DNA from: Desulfopila sp. IMCC35008
GTDB lineage: Bacteria > Desulfobacterota > Desulfobulbia > Desulfobulbales > Desulfocapsaceae
Assembly (NCBI RefSeq): GCF_010646885.2
Contig: NZ_CP050700.1
Span: forward strand, 5,021,001 to 5,085,000
Length of the DNA: 64,000 bases
Direction of reading: 5' to 3'
Positions 37,390 through 46,345 of this stretch are shown in pieces (positions within the stretch are counted from its first letter, which is position 1; the number at the start of each line of letters is the position of its first letter). The position numbers and the translations under genes are program-made. The notes under the pieces are model-generated. The model saw only the letters and a program-made list of their open reading frames with translations, was not told the origin of the DNA and ran no database searches.

Positions 37390-38890
37390 GATGACCGTGC
37401 AGATCCGCCCCCGCACCCAGTGGGAGGCTATAGATATGGGCATGGTTGTGGCCAGGAAATGGTTTTTCAGGCTCTGGATGATATGGCTGACCACCGCCCT
37501 GCCATTCCTGGTTATCATCCTGACGGCCAGTTTGCTCTTACCAGGCTCTGCACCTCAATGGAGTTTGTTGCTTTTCTGGTTGTGCAAGCCGCTCTTTGAG
37601 CCGCCCCTGCTGCTCTGGACCAGCCGTATCCTGTTCGGTGAACGATTAACCATTCGCCAGGCAATACACGAGACACGCTCAACAACTTCATTTAAACGCG
37701 TCCTGTCGGTCCTGTTCTCACGGCTAAGTCCGATGCGATCCTTCACCATGCCGGTCCTGTTACTGGAAGGACTCACTGGCAAGGTGAGAAAACAACGATT
37801 CACTATTCTCAGCCGAGGCTACGAGACCTCCATCTATTTAACGCTGTCCGCCTCAGTCATCGAGATACTTCTGACCTTGTCTCTGGTGGGTGTGCTCTAC
37901 TGGCTGATACCTGACCAGTTACGCTGGATAGATTTCGGCGATTTTATCTTCCTGGCAGATGCCTGGCTCACCCTTGCCTTGTACGTCTTCGCCTGTTCTA
38001 TCCTTTCCCCCTACTACATCTGCGGTGGATTTATGCTCTACCTCTCCCGCCGGGTTGAGCTGGAAGCCTGGGATCTGGAGATAGGTTTCAAACAAATCGA
38101 CAAACAACTGAGAGAAAAAAACAAACCATCACATTCAGCTGTAACCGGCGTGCTGCTCTGCCTGCTGATGCTATATGGAACAAGTCTCTGCCCCCCTGCC
38201 TGCAATGCGGAAGGTCTCTCACCGGAGAGCGCAAAAGAAACCATTACAAAGGTGCTAGAGCAAAAGGAATTCGGGGAGACCAAGACCGTGTATGAGTGGG
38301 TTCCCAAGGAAGAAGATAAACCCGAGAAACCAAACACAGACTGGCTGGAAAGCCTCAAACCCTTCTTTGAATTTATGATCGATCTTGCCGATCGAATGGC
38401 AAAAATGCTTGCAGGCGGAGCAAAATATCTGGTCTGGATCGGTGCGGGCATCATCATCGCACTGATCTTGTGGAGATACTCAAAGATACGAAAATGGCTG
38501 GGCAAATATTTCCCCGACCGGCTTGACCGTTTCACCCCGCCGGATGAACTGTTTGGCATGGACATCCGCCCGGAAAGCCTGCCTGATGATATCGGCAGTG
38601 CATGCCGGGAATTACTCGGGCAACAGAAAAAACGTGAAGCGCTCAGCTTGCTGTATCGGGGTGTACTCTCTCATCTCATCAATACCCACCACGTGCATAT
38701 CTATGCATCCCAAACCGAAAACGAATGTTGTGCAATCATCAAAACGTATCGACCCCAGTCAGAAACCTCCTTTTTTTCCCACCTTACTGCACTCTGGCTG
38801 ACAACAGCCTACGGGCACCGGGAACCCGCCCTCGAATCCTGCCTTGAGATCGTTGACCGCTGGCAGGAACTGTACGGGGAGCAACAATGA
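37376..38890 (+). CDS. DUF4129-domain membrane protein
   Basis: A 504-residue protein starting at ATG 37376, with GAGGAG close upstream; the open frame begins 42 bp earlier but lies inside the SpoIIM gene. The N-terminal 230 residues hold four to five membrane segments; a periplasmic section with a signal-like helix follows at about 265-285, then another membrane segment (about 350-370) and a C-terminal cytoplasmic DUF4129 domain (CRELLGQQKKREALSLLYRGVLSHL). DUF4129 usually accompanies transglutaminase-like proteins and MoxR ATPases. Confidence 0.82.
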   Translation: MDISKMTVQIRPRTQWEAIDMGMVVARKWFFRLWMIWLTTALPFLVIILTASLLLPGSAPQWSLLLFWLCKPLFEPPLLLWTSRILFGERLTIRQAIHETRSTTSFKRVLSVLFSRLSPMRSFTMPVLLLEGLTGKVRKQRFTILSRGYETSIYLTLSASVIEILLTLSLVGVLYWLIPDQLRWIDFGDFIFLADAWLTLALYVFACSILSPYYICGGFMLYLSRRVELEAWDLEIGFKQIDKQLREKNKPSHSAVTGVLLCLLMLYGTSLCPPACNAEGLSPESAKETITKVLEQKEFGETKTVYEWVPKEEDKPEKPNTDWLESLKPFFEFMIDLADRMAKMLAGGAKYLVWIGAGIIIALILWRYSKIRKWLGKYFPDRLDRFTPPDELFGMDIRPESLPDDIGSACRELLGQQKKREALSLLYRGVLSHLINTHHVHIYASQTENECCAIIKTYRPQSETSFFSHLTALWLTTAYGHREPALESCLEIVDRWQELYGEQQ

Positions 38891-40239
38891 CAATCCGCTC
38901 CTGCAAAAACATTTTTTCCCCATCAGTAATCATAATAATGCTGGCGGTACTTGTTATAGTTGGCGGAGGACTCTTCTGGTTCTTCAATAATTTTGAGAGA
39001 AAAGAATTCTTAAGGTCCAGCGGCATGTCACCAGCCGCATACAACAATTCCTACCTTGCGGCTGAGAGATTTTTCACCCGATCAGGCAAGGAGGCGGAAA
39101 GCGTCAGAGGACTAAATTTACTCGCGAATCTCCCCTCATCCCACGACGCGATTTTCATTGCCCGGTTGCCTGGGGGGCTCGCTCAATCGGTCGGAGATTC
39201 TATTTTTGACTGGGTAAGAGACGGTGGCCATCTACTCATGATGCCGAACATGCTGGACAACAAGAATCCCAATGCGCCGGACTTCTCCCGGCGTGTCGGG
39301 GTGCGGTACGCACCTTACCCAGAAGAGTCATCCGACTGCGGATGCCCGGACGAAGGCGACAATTCTGTGCCGACCAATGAAGAAGACACTCCAGAGGAGA
39401 CAGCCACCACAGAAGATGCTGAGGACTATTATGAGTACCATCCATATGATCAGGTACTTGAGCTTGCCCTCGGGGAACACCGGATACAGTTAGAGTCTAA
39501 CGCATACAGATACCTTGAAGATGTTGCAGGAACCGCCGTCTACACCATAGATGCCTCGTACATTAAGAGATACACTAACAACGACGACAAAAACCGAAGT
39601 GATCACAACACTCTCATCAAACAAAACAATCACTGGCTGCTGCAATACCAGGTCGGCGACGGCAAGATAACCGTCTTCAGCGACACCGACCTGTTTACCA
39701 ACGACCTCATTGGGAACCGGGACCATGCCTTCTTTCTTGCTCATCTCATTAAGGATTCTGACAAGGTATGGCTGATCTATTCCAGCAATGTCGACTCACT
39801 GGTGGAGATCATCTGGCGGCAAGCCCCGTTCTTTTGGGTGTCGCTCCTTATCACCCTCTTCATTATCGGCTGGATGTGCCAAATGAGAAGTGGCCCGTTA
39901 ATGACCAGAAAAGAAGGACACCCCCAGAGTATCCTGACCCACATCGATGCCACCGGAAATTATTTCTGGAGGAATGATGGTTGCAGCAACATCGTCAACA
40001 CTAATCGCAAATACATCATGCAGAGATGGCAACTGAGCAGACAAGGAGGGCAGACCGAATCGGAGATACTGAGCGCCGACCTGCTCCATCTCGCAGAGAA
40101 GACAGGGATCAACCCGGAAGAAGTTACGACAGCATTTCAACTCAAACACAGGACAGAACAGGATTTCATCCGGTCAAGCCAGGCCTTGCAGAAATTCAGT
40201 CTGACCCTTCAAGGTGGAGAAAAAAAACGTAATGACTGA
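38887..40239 (+). CDS. DUF4350-domain membrane protein
   Basis: A 450-residue protein. An N-terminal membrane anchor (about 15-35) leads to a periplasmic domain with YNNSYLAAERFFTRSGKEAESVRGL and WVRDGGHLLMMPN, typical of DUF4350, an acidic low-complexity insert (about 155-185), another membrane segment near residue 320, and a cytoplasmic tail with a winged-helix-like end. The ATG overlaps the DUF4129 stop (ATGA). It precedes the MoxR ATPase, its usual partner. Confidence 0.82.
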   Translation: MTIRSCKNIFSPSVIIIMLAVLVIVGGGLFWFFNNFERKEFLRSSGMSPAAYNNSYLAAERFFTRSGKEAESVRGLNLLANLPSSHDAIFIARLPGGLAQSVGDSIFDWVRDGGHLLMMPNMLDNKNPNAPDFSRRVGVRYAPYPEESSDCGCPDEGDNSVPTNEEDTPEETATTEDAEDYYEYHPYDQVLELALGEHRIQLESNAYRYLEDVAGTAVYTIDASYIKRYTNNDDKNRSDHNTLIKQNNHWLLQYQVGDGKITVFSDTDLFTNDLIGNRDHAFFLAHLIKDSDKVWLIYSSNVDSLVEIIWRQAPFFWVSLLITLFIIGWMCQMRSGPLMTRKEGHPQSILTHIDATGNYFWRNDGCSNIVNTNRKYIMQRWQLSRQGGQTESEILSADLLHLAEKTGINPEEVTTAFQLKHRTEQDFIRSSQALQKFSLTLQGGEKKRND

Positions 40240-41218
40240 TTTACAGACCCAGTCGGAAAAGGACTTTATCGAAGGGTGTAACAAAATACAGGCCCTCAGG
40301 CAGGAAATTGTCAAAAGTATTATAGGCCAGAACAAGGTGGTCGATGAGATGATAATCGGCCTGCTGGCAGGCGGGCACACCCTGATCGAGGGGGTACCGG
40401 GACTCGGCAAGACGTTACTGGTGCGGACGATGGCCAAGGCCGCCGGCTCCGAATTCCGCAGGATACAGTTCACCCCTGACCTGATGCCAAGCGACATCAC
40501 CGGCCACACCATGTTTGATACGAAAAACAATCAATTCCGGATCAGGCGCGGCCCCATTTTCTGTAACTTCCTGCTGGCCGATGAAATTAACCGCGCTCCG
40601 GCCAAGACCCAGGCAGCCTTACTTGAATCAATGCAGGAGCTGCAGGTAACCATCGAGGGGAAATCACTGATTCTGGAGCCACCTTTTCTTGTCATGGCAA
40701 CCCAAAATCCGATTGAACAGGAAGGCACCTACCCCCTGCCCCAGGCCCAAACTGACCGGTTCCTGTTCAAGATCTTTATCAGTTACCCGACAGCAGACGA
40801 TGAACTGCAGATTGTCACCGGCACAACGGACAAACAGACAGGTGATGGCCTGAATACCAGCATGATCCAGCCCGTGCTGGCCACAGAAGATGTGCTGAAA
40901 TTACAGCAATTGGCCGCCAACATGACCATAGACAAGGAGGTTGCATCCTACGTGGTCAGAATTGTGCGCACCACCAGAAGCTGGAACGGTATCGATTACG
41001 GAGCCGGGCCTCGCGGCGGGATCAACCTGCTACGGGCTGCCCGCGGTAACGCCCTTCTGAACAGTAGAAATTACGTCATCCCGGATGATGTGAAAGGAGT
41101 AGCCATGCCCGTACTGCGTCACCGCATTAAACTATCAGCCGACCTGGAAATAGAAGGTTATTCACCTGATGATGTAATAGCCGAACTGCTCGAGAACGTG
41201 GAGGCACCGAGGTTATGA
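40232..41218 (+). CDS. MoxR-family AAA+ ATPase
   Basis: A 328-residue ATPase. Walker A is GVPGLGKT, Walker B is LLADEINRAPAKTQAALLESM, sensor 1 is MATQNPIEQEGTYPLPQAQTDRF; all are hallmarks of MoxR. The ATG at 40232 is preferred over a GTG at 40214; it overlaps the DUF4350 stop. MoxR proteins act as chaperones that insert metals or assemble complexes with VWA or DUF58 partners; the DUF58 gene follows. Confidence 0.92.
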   Translation: MTDLQTQSEKDFIEGCNKIQALRQEIVKSIIGQNKVVDEMIIGLLAGGHTLIEGVPGLGKTLLVRTMAKAAGSEFRRIQFTPDLMPSDITGHTMFDTKNNQFRIRRGPIFCNFLLADEINRAPAKTQAALLESMQELQVTIEGKSLILEPPFLVMATQNPIEQEGTYPLPQAQTDRFLFKIFISYPTADDELQIVTGTTDKQTGDGLNTSMIQPVLATEDVLKLQQLAANMTIDKEVASYVVRIVRTTRSWNGIDYGAGPRGGINLLRAARGNALLNSRNYVIPDDVKGVAMPVLRHRIKLSADLEIEGYSPDDVIAELLENVEAPRL

Positions 41219-41280
41219 ACGATTCAGAACCCTTGACAAACTCTTTTCCAGCTACACAAACAGGGAAAAAATCCGGATGA
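41215..41280 (+). CDS. 21-codon mini-ORF bridging MoxR and DUF58 genes
   Basis: ATG at 41215 overlaps the MoxR stop as ATGA, and the TGA at 41278-41280 overlaps the DUF58 ATG at 41277 in the same way. The predicted peptide (MNDSEPLTNSFPATQTGKKS plus G) is polar and unremarkable. It may be a coupling device that carries ribosomes from one gene to the next rather than a functional peptide. Confidence 0.35.
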   Translation: MNDSEPLTNSFPATQTGKKSG

Positions 41281-42584
41281 TTGCCCCGACCCGTACCCTG
41301 GTAGCCTGTAGCGGCGTGCTGGCACTGCTCGGGCTTCTGGCAGGTTTTGCAGAAGGGGCAGGACAGGTCTGGACCGTTGCTATCTGCATCCTGACAGGGG
41401 TTGGCCTTGTTGACCTCCTGTTAAGCCTGAAACGTCCACGACTGGAGGTAAGCCGTTCACTTCACGCAAGTTTGCCGGTAACCGCCCGGGCCCCCGTAAC
41501 CATACGTCTTGAAAGCCGGGATTCACGCAGGCTGCATTTATTGTTGCACGACATACACCCACAAGGCTGGCCGGTTGAAAAGTTGCCCGCACCAATCGCT
41601 TTGACACCAAACCAGTTTGCCGACTGCAAGTACACCATCAGTCCTGCAGCAAGAGGGGATTTTTCCTTTCCCGGAGTCGAGCTTGTCCTCAGGAGTCCCC
41701 TGACCCTCTGGCAGAAAAAATGGTTTATACCGTGTGAATCAAGTGTCAAGGTCTTTCCAAATTTCCGGGAAATCAGCCACTACACCCTGCTCGCCACCCA
41801 CCATCACCTGAGTATGATGGGGATCAAGAAACAGCTACGCCGCGGGGAAGGCAAGGAATTTCATCAACTCAGGGAGTATCGGCAGGGGGACGAACTGCAG
41901 AAAATCGACTGGAAAGCCACATCCCGCATCAGGAAACTCATCTCCAAGGAATACCAGGATGAACGAGATCAGCACGTGGTGTTTGTCCTCGACAGTGGAC
42001 GGAGGATGAGTCATGTCGAAGCTGGTAAAAGTCATCTTGACCAGGCTCTCAATTCAATCCTGCTGCTTGGTTATGTAGCTTACCGGCAAGGCGATTCCGT
42101 CGGTCTTTATTCTTTTGGAGGCACCCAGAAATGGCATCCACCGAGGAAAGAGAGCGGCTCAGCTCGATCGCTGCTTTTTGCGGCTTATGATATTCAAACC
42201 GCCCTGAATTCATCAGATTATCTCAAGGCAACCCAGGATATGCTTGCCTTGCAGCAACGGCGATCCCTCATGGTTATCATCACCAACAGCCGTTCGGAAG
42301 ATTACGACGATCTCCTGCAGATGGTCAGGCAATTGCGACACAAGCACCTAGTGGTCATTGCAGACCTGCGGGAATCAATACTCGACGAAACCATGACAGC
42401 CCCCATACTGACCTTCGATGATGCCCTTCGTTTTCAGGCTCTGCAAAACTACCTTATTCAACGGAAAACCCTGTTTAAACAGCTCACTCATCTTGGTGTC
42501 CTCGTCCTCGATGTCACAGCCGAGCAATTACCGACAGCAGTAGTAAACACCTATCTTGAGGTGAAAAGTTCAGGCCGTCTGTAA
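41277..42584 (+). CDS. DUF58 (VWA-like) protein
   Basis: A 435-residue protein with two N-terminal membrane segments (about 5-45), a beta-rich region (about 55-165) and the DUF58 core: GEGKEFHQLREYRQGDELQKIDWKATSR, then VVFVLDSGRRMSHVEAGKSHLDQALNS, a VWA/MIDAS-like stretch with DSGRRMS. It is the usual partner of the MoxR ATPase encoded upstream. It ends the cluster. No transglutaminase gene follows, although that is a frequent companion. Confidence 0.88.
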   Translation: MIAPTRTLVACSGVLALLGLLAGFAEGAGQVWTVAICILTGVGLVDLLLSLKRPRLEVSRSLHASLPVTARAPVTIRLESRDSRRLHLLLHDIHPQGWPVEKLPAPIALTPNQFADCKYTISPAARGDFSFPGVELVLRSPLTLWQKKWFIPCESSVKVFPNFREISHYTLLATHHHLSMMGIKKQLRRGEGKEFHQLREYRQGDELQKIDWKATSRIRKLISKEYQDERDQHVVFVLDSGRRMSHVEAGKSHLDQALNSILLLGYVAYRQGDSVGLYSFGGTQKWHPPRKESGSARSLLFAAYDIQTALNSSDYLKATQDMLALQQRRSLMVIITNSRSEDYDDLLQMVRQLRHKHLVVIADLRESILDETMTAPILTFDDALRFQALQNYLIQRKTLFKQLTHLGVLVLDVTAEQLPTAVVNTYLEVKSSGRL

Positions 42585-43220
42585 CACGTTCTTCCTTAAA
42601 CATCTTCCTCCCACCTATCATTTTCATCAGGTGTGCAACTTTGGTAACCGGATGTGCAGCAACTGTTCCCTCCCTCTTCCCTATACTAGTTCCCATCCTA
42701 AAACTCAGTATTCTGTTCAATATCGAGGCGTGGCTTACTTATTTACCGCACGCATATGTACGATATTCGGAGGATAAATAACTTAGCGGGAACGCTGAAA
42801 TTGAGCAGAAGAGTAGTTTTAGGACGGGAACTATACGAACACAACAGCATATAAATATGACCTGATATTCTGGCATAGCCATTGCTATGTAACAGCAAAC
42901 GGCTTAAGCCTTCATATATTGCTGCACCCCCTGCCAGCATTTCTCCACAGCATAGTTCCTACAACTGCATAGACAGGACATATGCGAGAGCATGGTAAAT
43001 AATTACCATGCTGGCCACACAGGGTTTTCTGTCCTGTGAGAACAAAGGAAAGGTATTGAGAAAATGTCATTATCCCCCCCCGGCTGCACCTCTTCCGCCT
43101 TTCCTTTACTCTCATTTTCCTCATACTCCCTTTGATCAACCCATCCTCACAACATAATCAAGATACCAGGGGAAGATATCGGGCCCGATAGATGAGCACG
43201 CCAAAGAAAGAAAGCTCAGA
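42585..43220. other. Intergenic region with MITE and nested hairpins
   Basis: About 640 bp with no gene. It holds the MITE copy at 42687-42833 and a nested inverted repeat at 42973-43037 (ACAGGACA with TGTCCTGT enclosing AGCATGGTAA-ATAA-TTACCATGCT). Reading frames here are short and unsupported. Confidence 0.5.
42687..42833 (+). repeat. MITE-like palindromic element, copy A
   Basis: The core 42689-42831 (143 bp) begins GTTCCCATCCTAAAACT and ends with the near-exact reverse complement AGTTTTAGGACGGGAAC. A TA dinucleotide flanks each end, as produced by IS630/Tc1-mariner-type transposition. The centre (TTATTTA...TAAATAA) is also self-complementary, so the whole can fold into one long hairpin. 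It carries no open frame and would depend on a transposase elsewhere. It matches copy B in the opposite orientation. Confidence 0.8.
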
Positions 43221-43457
43221 ATGGCTCGGGAGAAAAATTTTGAAATAGAAGTTGCCTGCCAGGCATCTACTCAACATACGGAGAGGAAAAATAGAAATTA
43301 TCTCTTCATGGCATTGGAGTTCATTGCTCTCGGCCTGCTCATACCGATTAGGCTGATACGATACTTATATTATTATCTCGCTTTCCTCGTGGTTCAACGG
43401 GTCAGCTGTTATTTCCTGATCGCCAGAATAGTGCACTGGGTGCGCAATGGAGACTAA
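43221..43457 (+). CDS. Small membrane protein of unknown function
   Basis: A 78-residue frame with one or two hydrophobic helices (ALEFIALGLLIPIRLIRYLYYYLAFLVV). No good RBS is visible. It overlaps the ATP-grasp gene by 11 bp, which hints at coupling. Coding status moderate to low. Confidence 0.4.
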   Translation: MAREKNFEIEVACQASTQHTERKNRNYLFMALEFIALGLLIPIRLIRYLYYYLAFLVVQRVSCYFLIARIVHWVRNGD

Positions 43458-44610
43458 AAGCCGGGAACACAAGAAACTTGAGATGCCATGTGAGGTCTTT
43501 CGCCATCGTCAATTGGTGGCATTCCCGAACATCTATCCAACCAGGTACAACCAGATGAAGAAACTTTCAGTTACCACATATCCCCGGAAGATGAGACCAA
43601 CGGCGAGATCCTTCCCTGTCGGGACTTACAAACTTGGCAAGAGGATGATCCGACTCATGCTGTTTCTCCGGTATCTGCAGGCAAGCTGGCACCATGGTGC
43701 GGTACCATGGAATTTTTTTAAGTTGAATAGCAGGTATTTTAATGAAGAGAAAGGCATCTTTTCAAAGCTTGATAGAGACCAGCTCATCCCACAGGAATGG
43801 CGGCTGACACAGGAGCTCTATGATCCGCAGCCGGTACCCGCTGCCTTCCCGGTATTTATTAAGCCGGAGTGGGGACAGAACGCGACAGGAATCGTCTGTT
43901 TGCGGAACGCGGAGGAATTCAGGGCCTTTTCTCCCAGAGCCAACCGGGCAATGGTGCCCTATATTGTGCAGCAGGCAAATTTTGGACACCGGGAATTTGA
44001 AGTGCATTACCTGCGCTCCCCAGGCAACCCTGAGGGCTATGATGCTTTTTTTCTTACCCAGGTGATCAATCGGAGCAGGCAGCCCCACCCCATAAACTCG
44101 GTACACAATCCCGACACCTCCTACCTCGATATCACCTCGACCTTGAACGAGGATCAGCGTTCCTCGCCATGGAACCAGGTTGCAGGGATAGGACAATTCA
44201 AGATGGTCAGGCTCTGCCTAAAGGCAGATTCTCTCGGAGAACTCACACAAGGGCATTTTCAGGTGGTGGAAATAAACCTTTTCCTGCCGATACCGCTGGT
44301 ACTGCTTGCTGACAATGTGGGCCCAACAAGAGAAGTTACGATAGCAAAGCAGCTGATGTCGAGCACAGCCCGACTGGTAACCACCATTCCCAGTATGTGG
44401 AATAAGAAAAAACAGAAAAAAAGGAGCAGTAAAGAAGTAGAGAACATGCATTCATCTTACGGCGGGAACTCCAACTACACTTTTGAGACTGTCCTGATCA
44501 CCTTTGAAGTCCAATTTCAGTTTCAAGCTAAGCCCCCCGATAATATCGTGAGACAGGTAATCGGAAAACAATTACATCACGTAAGAGTTTTATATTTCAA
44601 CCATTTGTGA
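43447..44610 (+). CDS. ATP-grasp domain protein
   Basis: A 387-residue protein. Residues about 115-320 look like an ATP-grasp fold: a lysine in PAAFPVFIKPEWGQNATGIVCLRNAEEF (ATP-binding strand and loop) and the C-terminal GHFQVVEINLF with Glu/Asn for metal binding. The N-terminal 110 residues are basic and amphipathic with a hydrophobic patch (MIRLMLFLRYLQASW), suggesting membrane contact. The family ligates carboxylates to amines or thiols; the substrate is unknown. It follows a small membrane protein and precedes a methyltransferase. Confidence 0.65.
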   Translation: METKSREHKKLEMPCEVFRHRQLVAFPNIYPTRYNQMKKLSVTTYPRKMRPTARSFPVGTYKLGKRMIRLMLFLRYLQASWHHGAVPWNFFKLNSRYFNEEKGIFSKLDRDQLIPQEWRLTQELYDPQPVPAAFPVFIKPEWGQNATGIVCLRNAEEFRAFSPRANRAMVPYIVQQANFGHREFEVHYLRSPGNPEGYDAFFLTQVINRSRQPHPINSVHNPDTSYLDITSTLNEDQRSSPWNQVAGIGQFKMVRLCLKADSLGELTQGHFQVVEINLFLPIPLVLLADNVGPTREVTIAKQLMSSTARLVTTIPSMWNKKKQKKRSSKEVENMHSSYGGNSNYTFETVLITFEVQFQFQAKPPDNIVRQVIGKQLHHVRVLYFNHL

Positions 44611-44729
44611 ATGAAAAGCCCTATAACTATTGGACAAGGAAATAAACCCTCTTACAATATACCAAAATATAATTTTCACACCTCAAACAGATAACTATTA
44701 CTACATTACAACATAATTGAGCCCACCGT

Positions 44730-45302
44730 ATGAATGACAAAAAATTCGATCCTAAAAAACTTAAGAAATTAAATAATCCTCAACGATTAGTGGATATACC
44801 TGTCACGTTTATCGCGGACAAACTCAACATGAAAAAACCTGAAGTATTTGTTGAGATTGGTGCCGGAACGGCATTCTTCTGCATCGCTTTTCTTGACCAT
44901 TTTAAACCTGAAAAGATATATGCATGCGACATTTCCACAGTTATGCTGACGTGGATCCGGGAGAATGTTACTCCACATTATCCCGAAATTATTCCCGTCC
45001 AGACTACAGAGAACAGCGTACCGCTTGATGATAATACCGCTGACCTGGTGTTTATGATAAACCTGCACCATGAACTGGATGACCCTTCCCGCTCGTTAAC
45101 AGAATCATACAGACTGCTGAAACCCGGGGGGAAAATTTGTATTCTCGACTGGAAGAAGGAAGAAATGACAGAAGGGCCACCCGAAAAGATTCGATGTCAC
45201 CCCGAACACGTCAATGAGCAGCTTGACAAATCCGGATTCAAGATAATCCAGATATCAAAAGAGTTGCCGAAACACTTTCTGGTTGTTGGAGAAAAGCACT
45301 AA
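44730..45302 (+). CDS. Class I SAM-dependent methyltransferase (UbiE-like)
   Basis: A 190-residue methyltransferase. Motif I is VFVEIGAGTAFFCIAFLD, the acidic strand-2 end is YACDISTVML, and DNTADLVFMINLHHELDDPSRSLTESYRLLKPGGKICILDW gives motifs II-III with the typical LKPGG. It resembles small UbiE/Arsenite-type methyltransferases. No substrate can be deduced. It stands alone after the ATP-grasp gene, 119 bp apart. Confidence 0.82.
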   Translation: MNDKKFDPKKLKKLNNPQRLVDIPVTFIADKLNMKKPEVFVEIGAGTAFFCIAFLDHFKPEKIYACDISTVMLTWIRENVTPHYPEIIPVQTTENSVPLDDNTADLVFMINLHHELDDPSRSLTESYRLLKPGGKICILDWKKEEMTEGPPEKIRCHPEHVNEQLDKSGFKIIQISKELPKHFLVVGEKH

Positions 45303-45433
45303 AGCTCATGCACCATAAATCTCTCTTGCTTATATATACTTTTAAAAATCAGATACATTTCATGGTGGGCTCATGTTGATATTCCCGATACAGTTCCGCT
45401 CAAACACGCTAACATAACGTATTCTGCATGGCA

Positions 45434-45720
45434 TCATTGGATATTTTCAGCTGCTGCACGTACCCTCTCGACCACATTTGCAGGCAGGGGGATATAGCCA
45501 ACTCTCTGTGCCAGTTTTTGACCTTTATCCAGACAGAAATATATCATCTCCCGTAACAACGCTGCTTTCTCTGGGTCCTCATAGTTTTTATAAAAGAGCA
45601 TCCGGGTGAATGTCGTAATTGGGTATGAATCCTTCCCCTCAGGATCGCTCAGCCACACGATCATACTTTCCGGAATTTTGGCATTTGCCAAGGCCGCCTG
45701 TCCTCCATGGAGCTGCGGAG
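45434..45720 (-). pseudogene. C-terminal remnant of phosphate-binding protein PstS
   Basis: About 90 codons match only the end of PstS: IVWLSDPEGKDSYPITTFTRMLFYKNYEDPEKAALLREMIYF and then GQKLAQRVGYIPLPANVVERV. An in-frame stop lies just upstream and the rest of the protein (signal peptide, first lobe) is absent. The remnant is too short to bind phosphate. No pstCAB genes are nearby. I take it as a decayed fragment. Confidence 0.8.
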
Positions 45721-45790
45721 TTCATAGCCGAAGCACCAGGGACGAAGCTATAATAATCTACTGCAATCCATGATAACGAAGAGAGTGGGT

Positions 45791-46342
45791 TCAGCTGTCA
45801 CGCCCATAGAGTGAGGGGCACTCATTCTTCAAATATTCAGCCTTCGTAATTTTAAAATATTGGACAACATCACCATAGAAATCGACATCACAACAGGAAC
45901 CCATTCCAAGTTGTTTCAGTATTGTCAAAGAGGGGATATTGCCATGTTCAGCAGCTCCGTAAATAGTCTGCAGTCCAAGCTGTTTAAAACCAAACGCCAG
46001 ACACCAGTGTGCCGCTTCTCTACCATAACCTCTCCCCCAGAAAGCCTTCTTGATGCCATACCGGATATCAATGAAATCTGTATCCCTCACATGCTCAAGA
46101 CCACAATAGCCAACGGGTTCTGAACCTTCCCGAGTGGAGATGATAAATGTCCCAAAATTCTTCCGGCGCCAATGATCAATGCGTTTTTGGCAATAGTCTA
46201 TAATATCCAGCCTGGGGTAGGGGTGTCCAAGTGGCAGATACCTGGTCAGCACCGGAGAACCTAGAAATTCTGTGAAAAATTCCAAATGTGAATCAACAAC
46301 TTTTTGATATTCAAGTCGTTGTGATTTGTACTCCTTTTTCAT
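45791..46342 (-). CDS. GNAT-family N-acetyltransferase (RimJ/RimL-like)
   Basis: A 183-residue acetyltransferase. The acetyl-CoA-binding segment YGIKKAFWGRGYGREAAHWCLAFGFKQLGL (about 95-124) contains the R/Q-x-x-G-x-G/A motif, followed by GAAEHGNIPSLTILKQLGM, typical of RimJ/RimL-type proteins. It begins with ATG 46342, 3 bp after the flavin reductase stop, and is cotranscribed with it. Target unknown. Confidence 0.85.
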   Translation of the reverse strand: MKKEYKSQRLEYQKVVDSHLEFFTEFLGSPVLTRYLPLGHPYPRLDIIDYCQKRIDHWRRKNFGTFIISTREGSEPVGYCGLEHVRDTDFIDIRYGIKKAFWGRGYGREAAHWCLAFGFKQLGLQTIYGAAEHGNIPSLTILKQLGMGSCCDVDFYGDVVQYFKITKAEYLKNECPSLYGRDS

Positions 46343-46345
46343 TCG

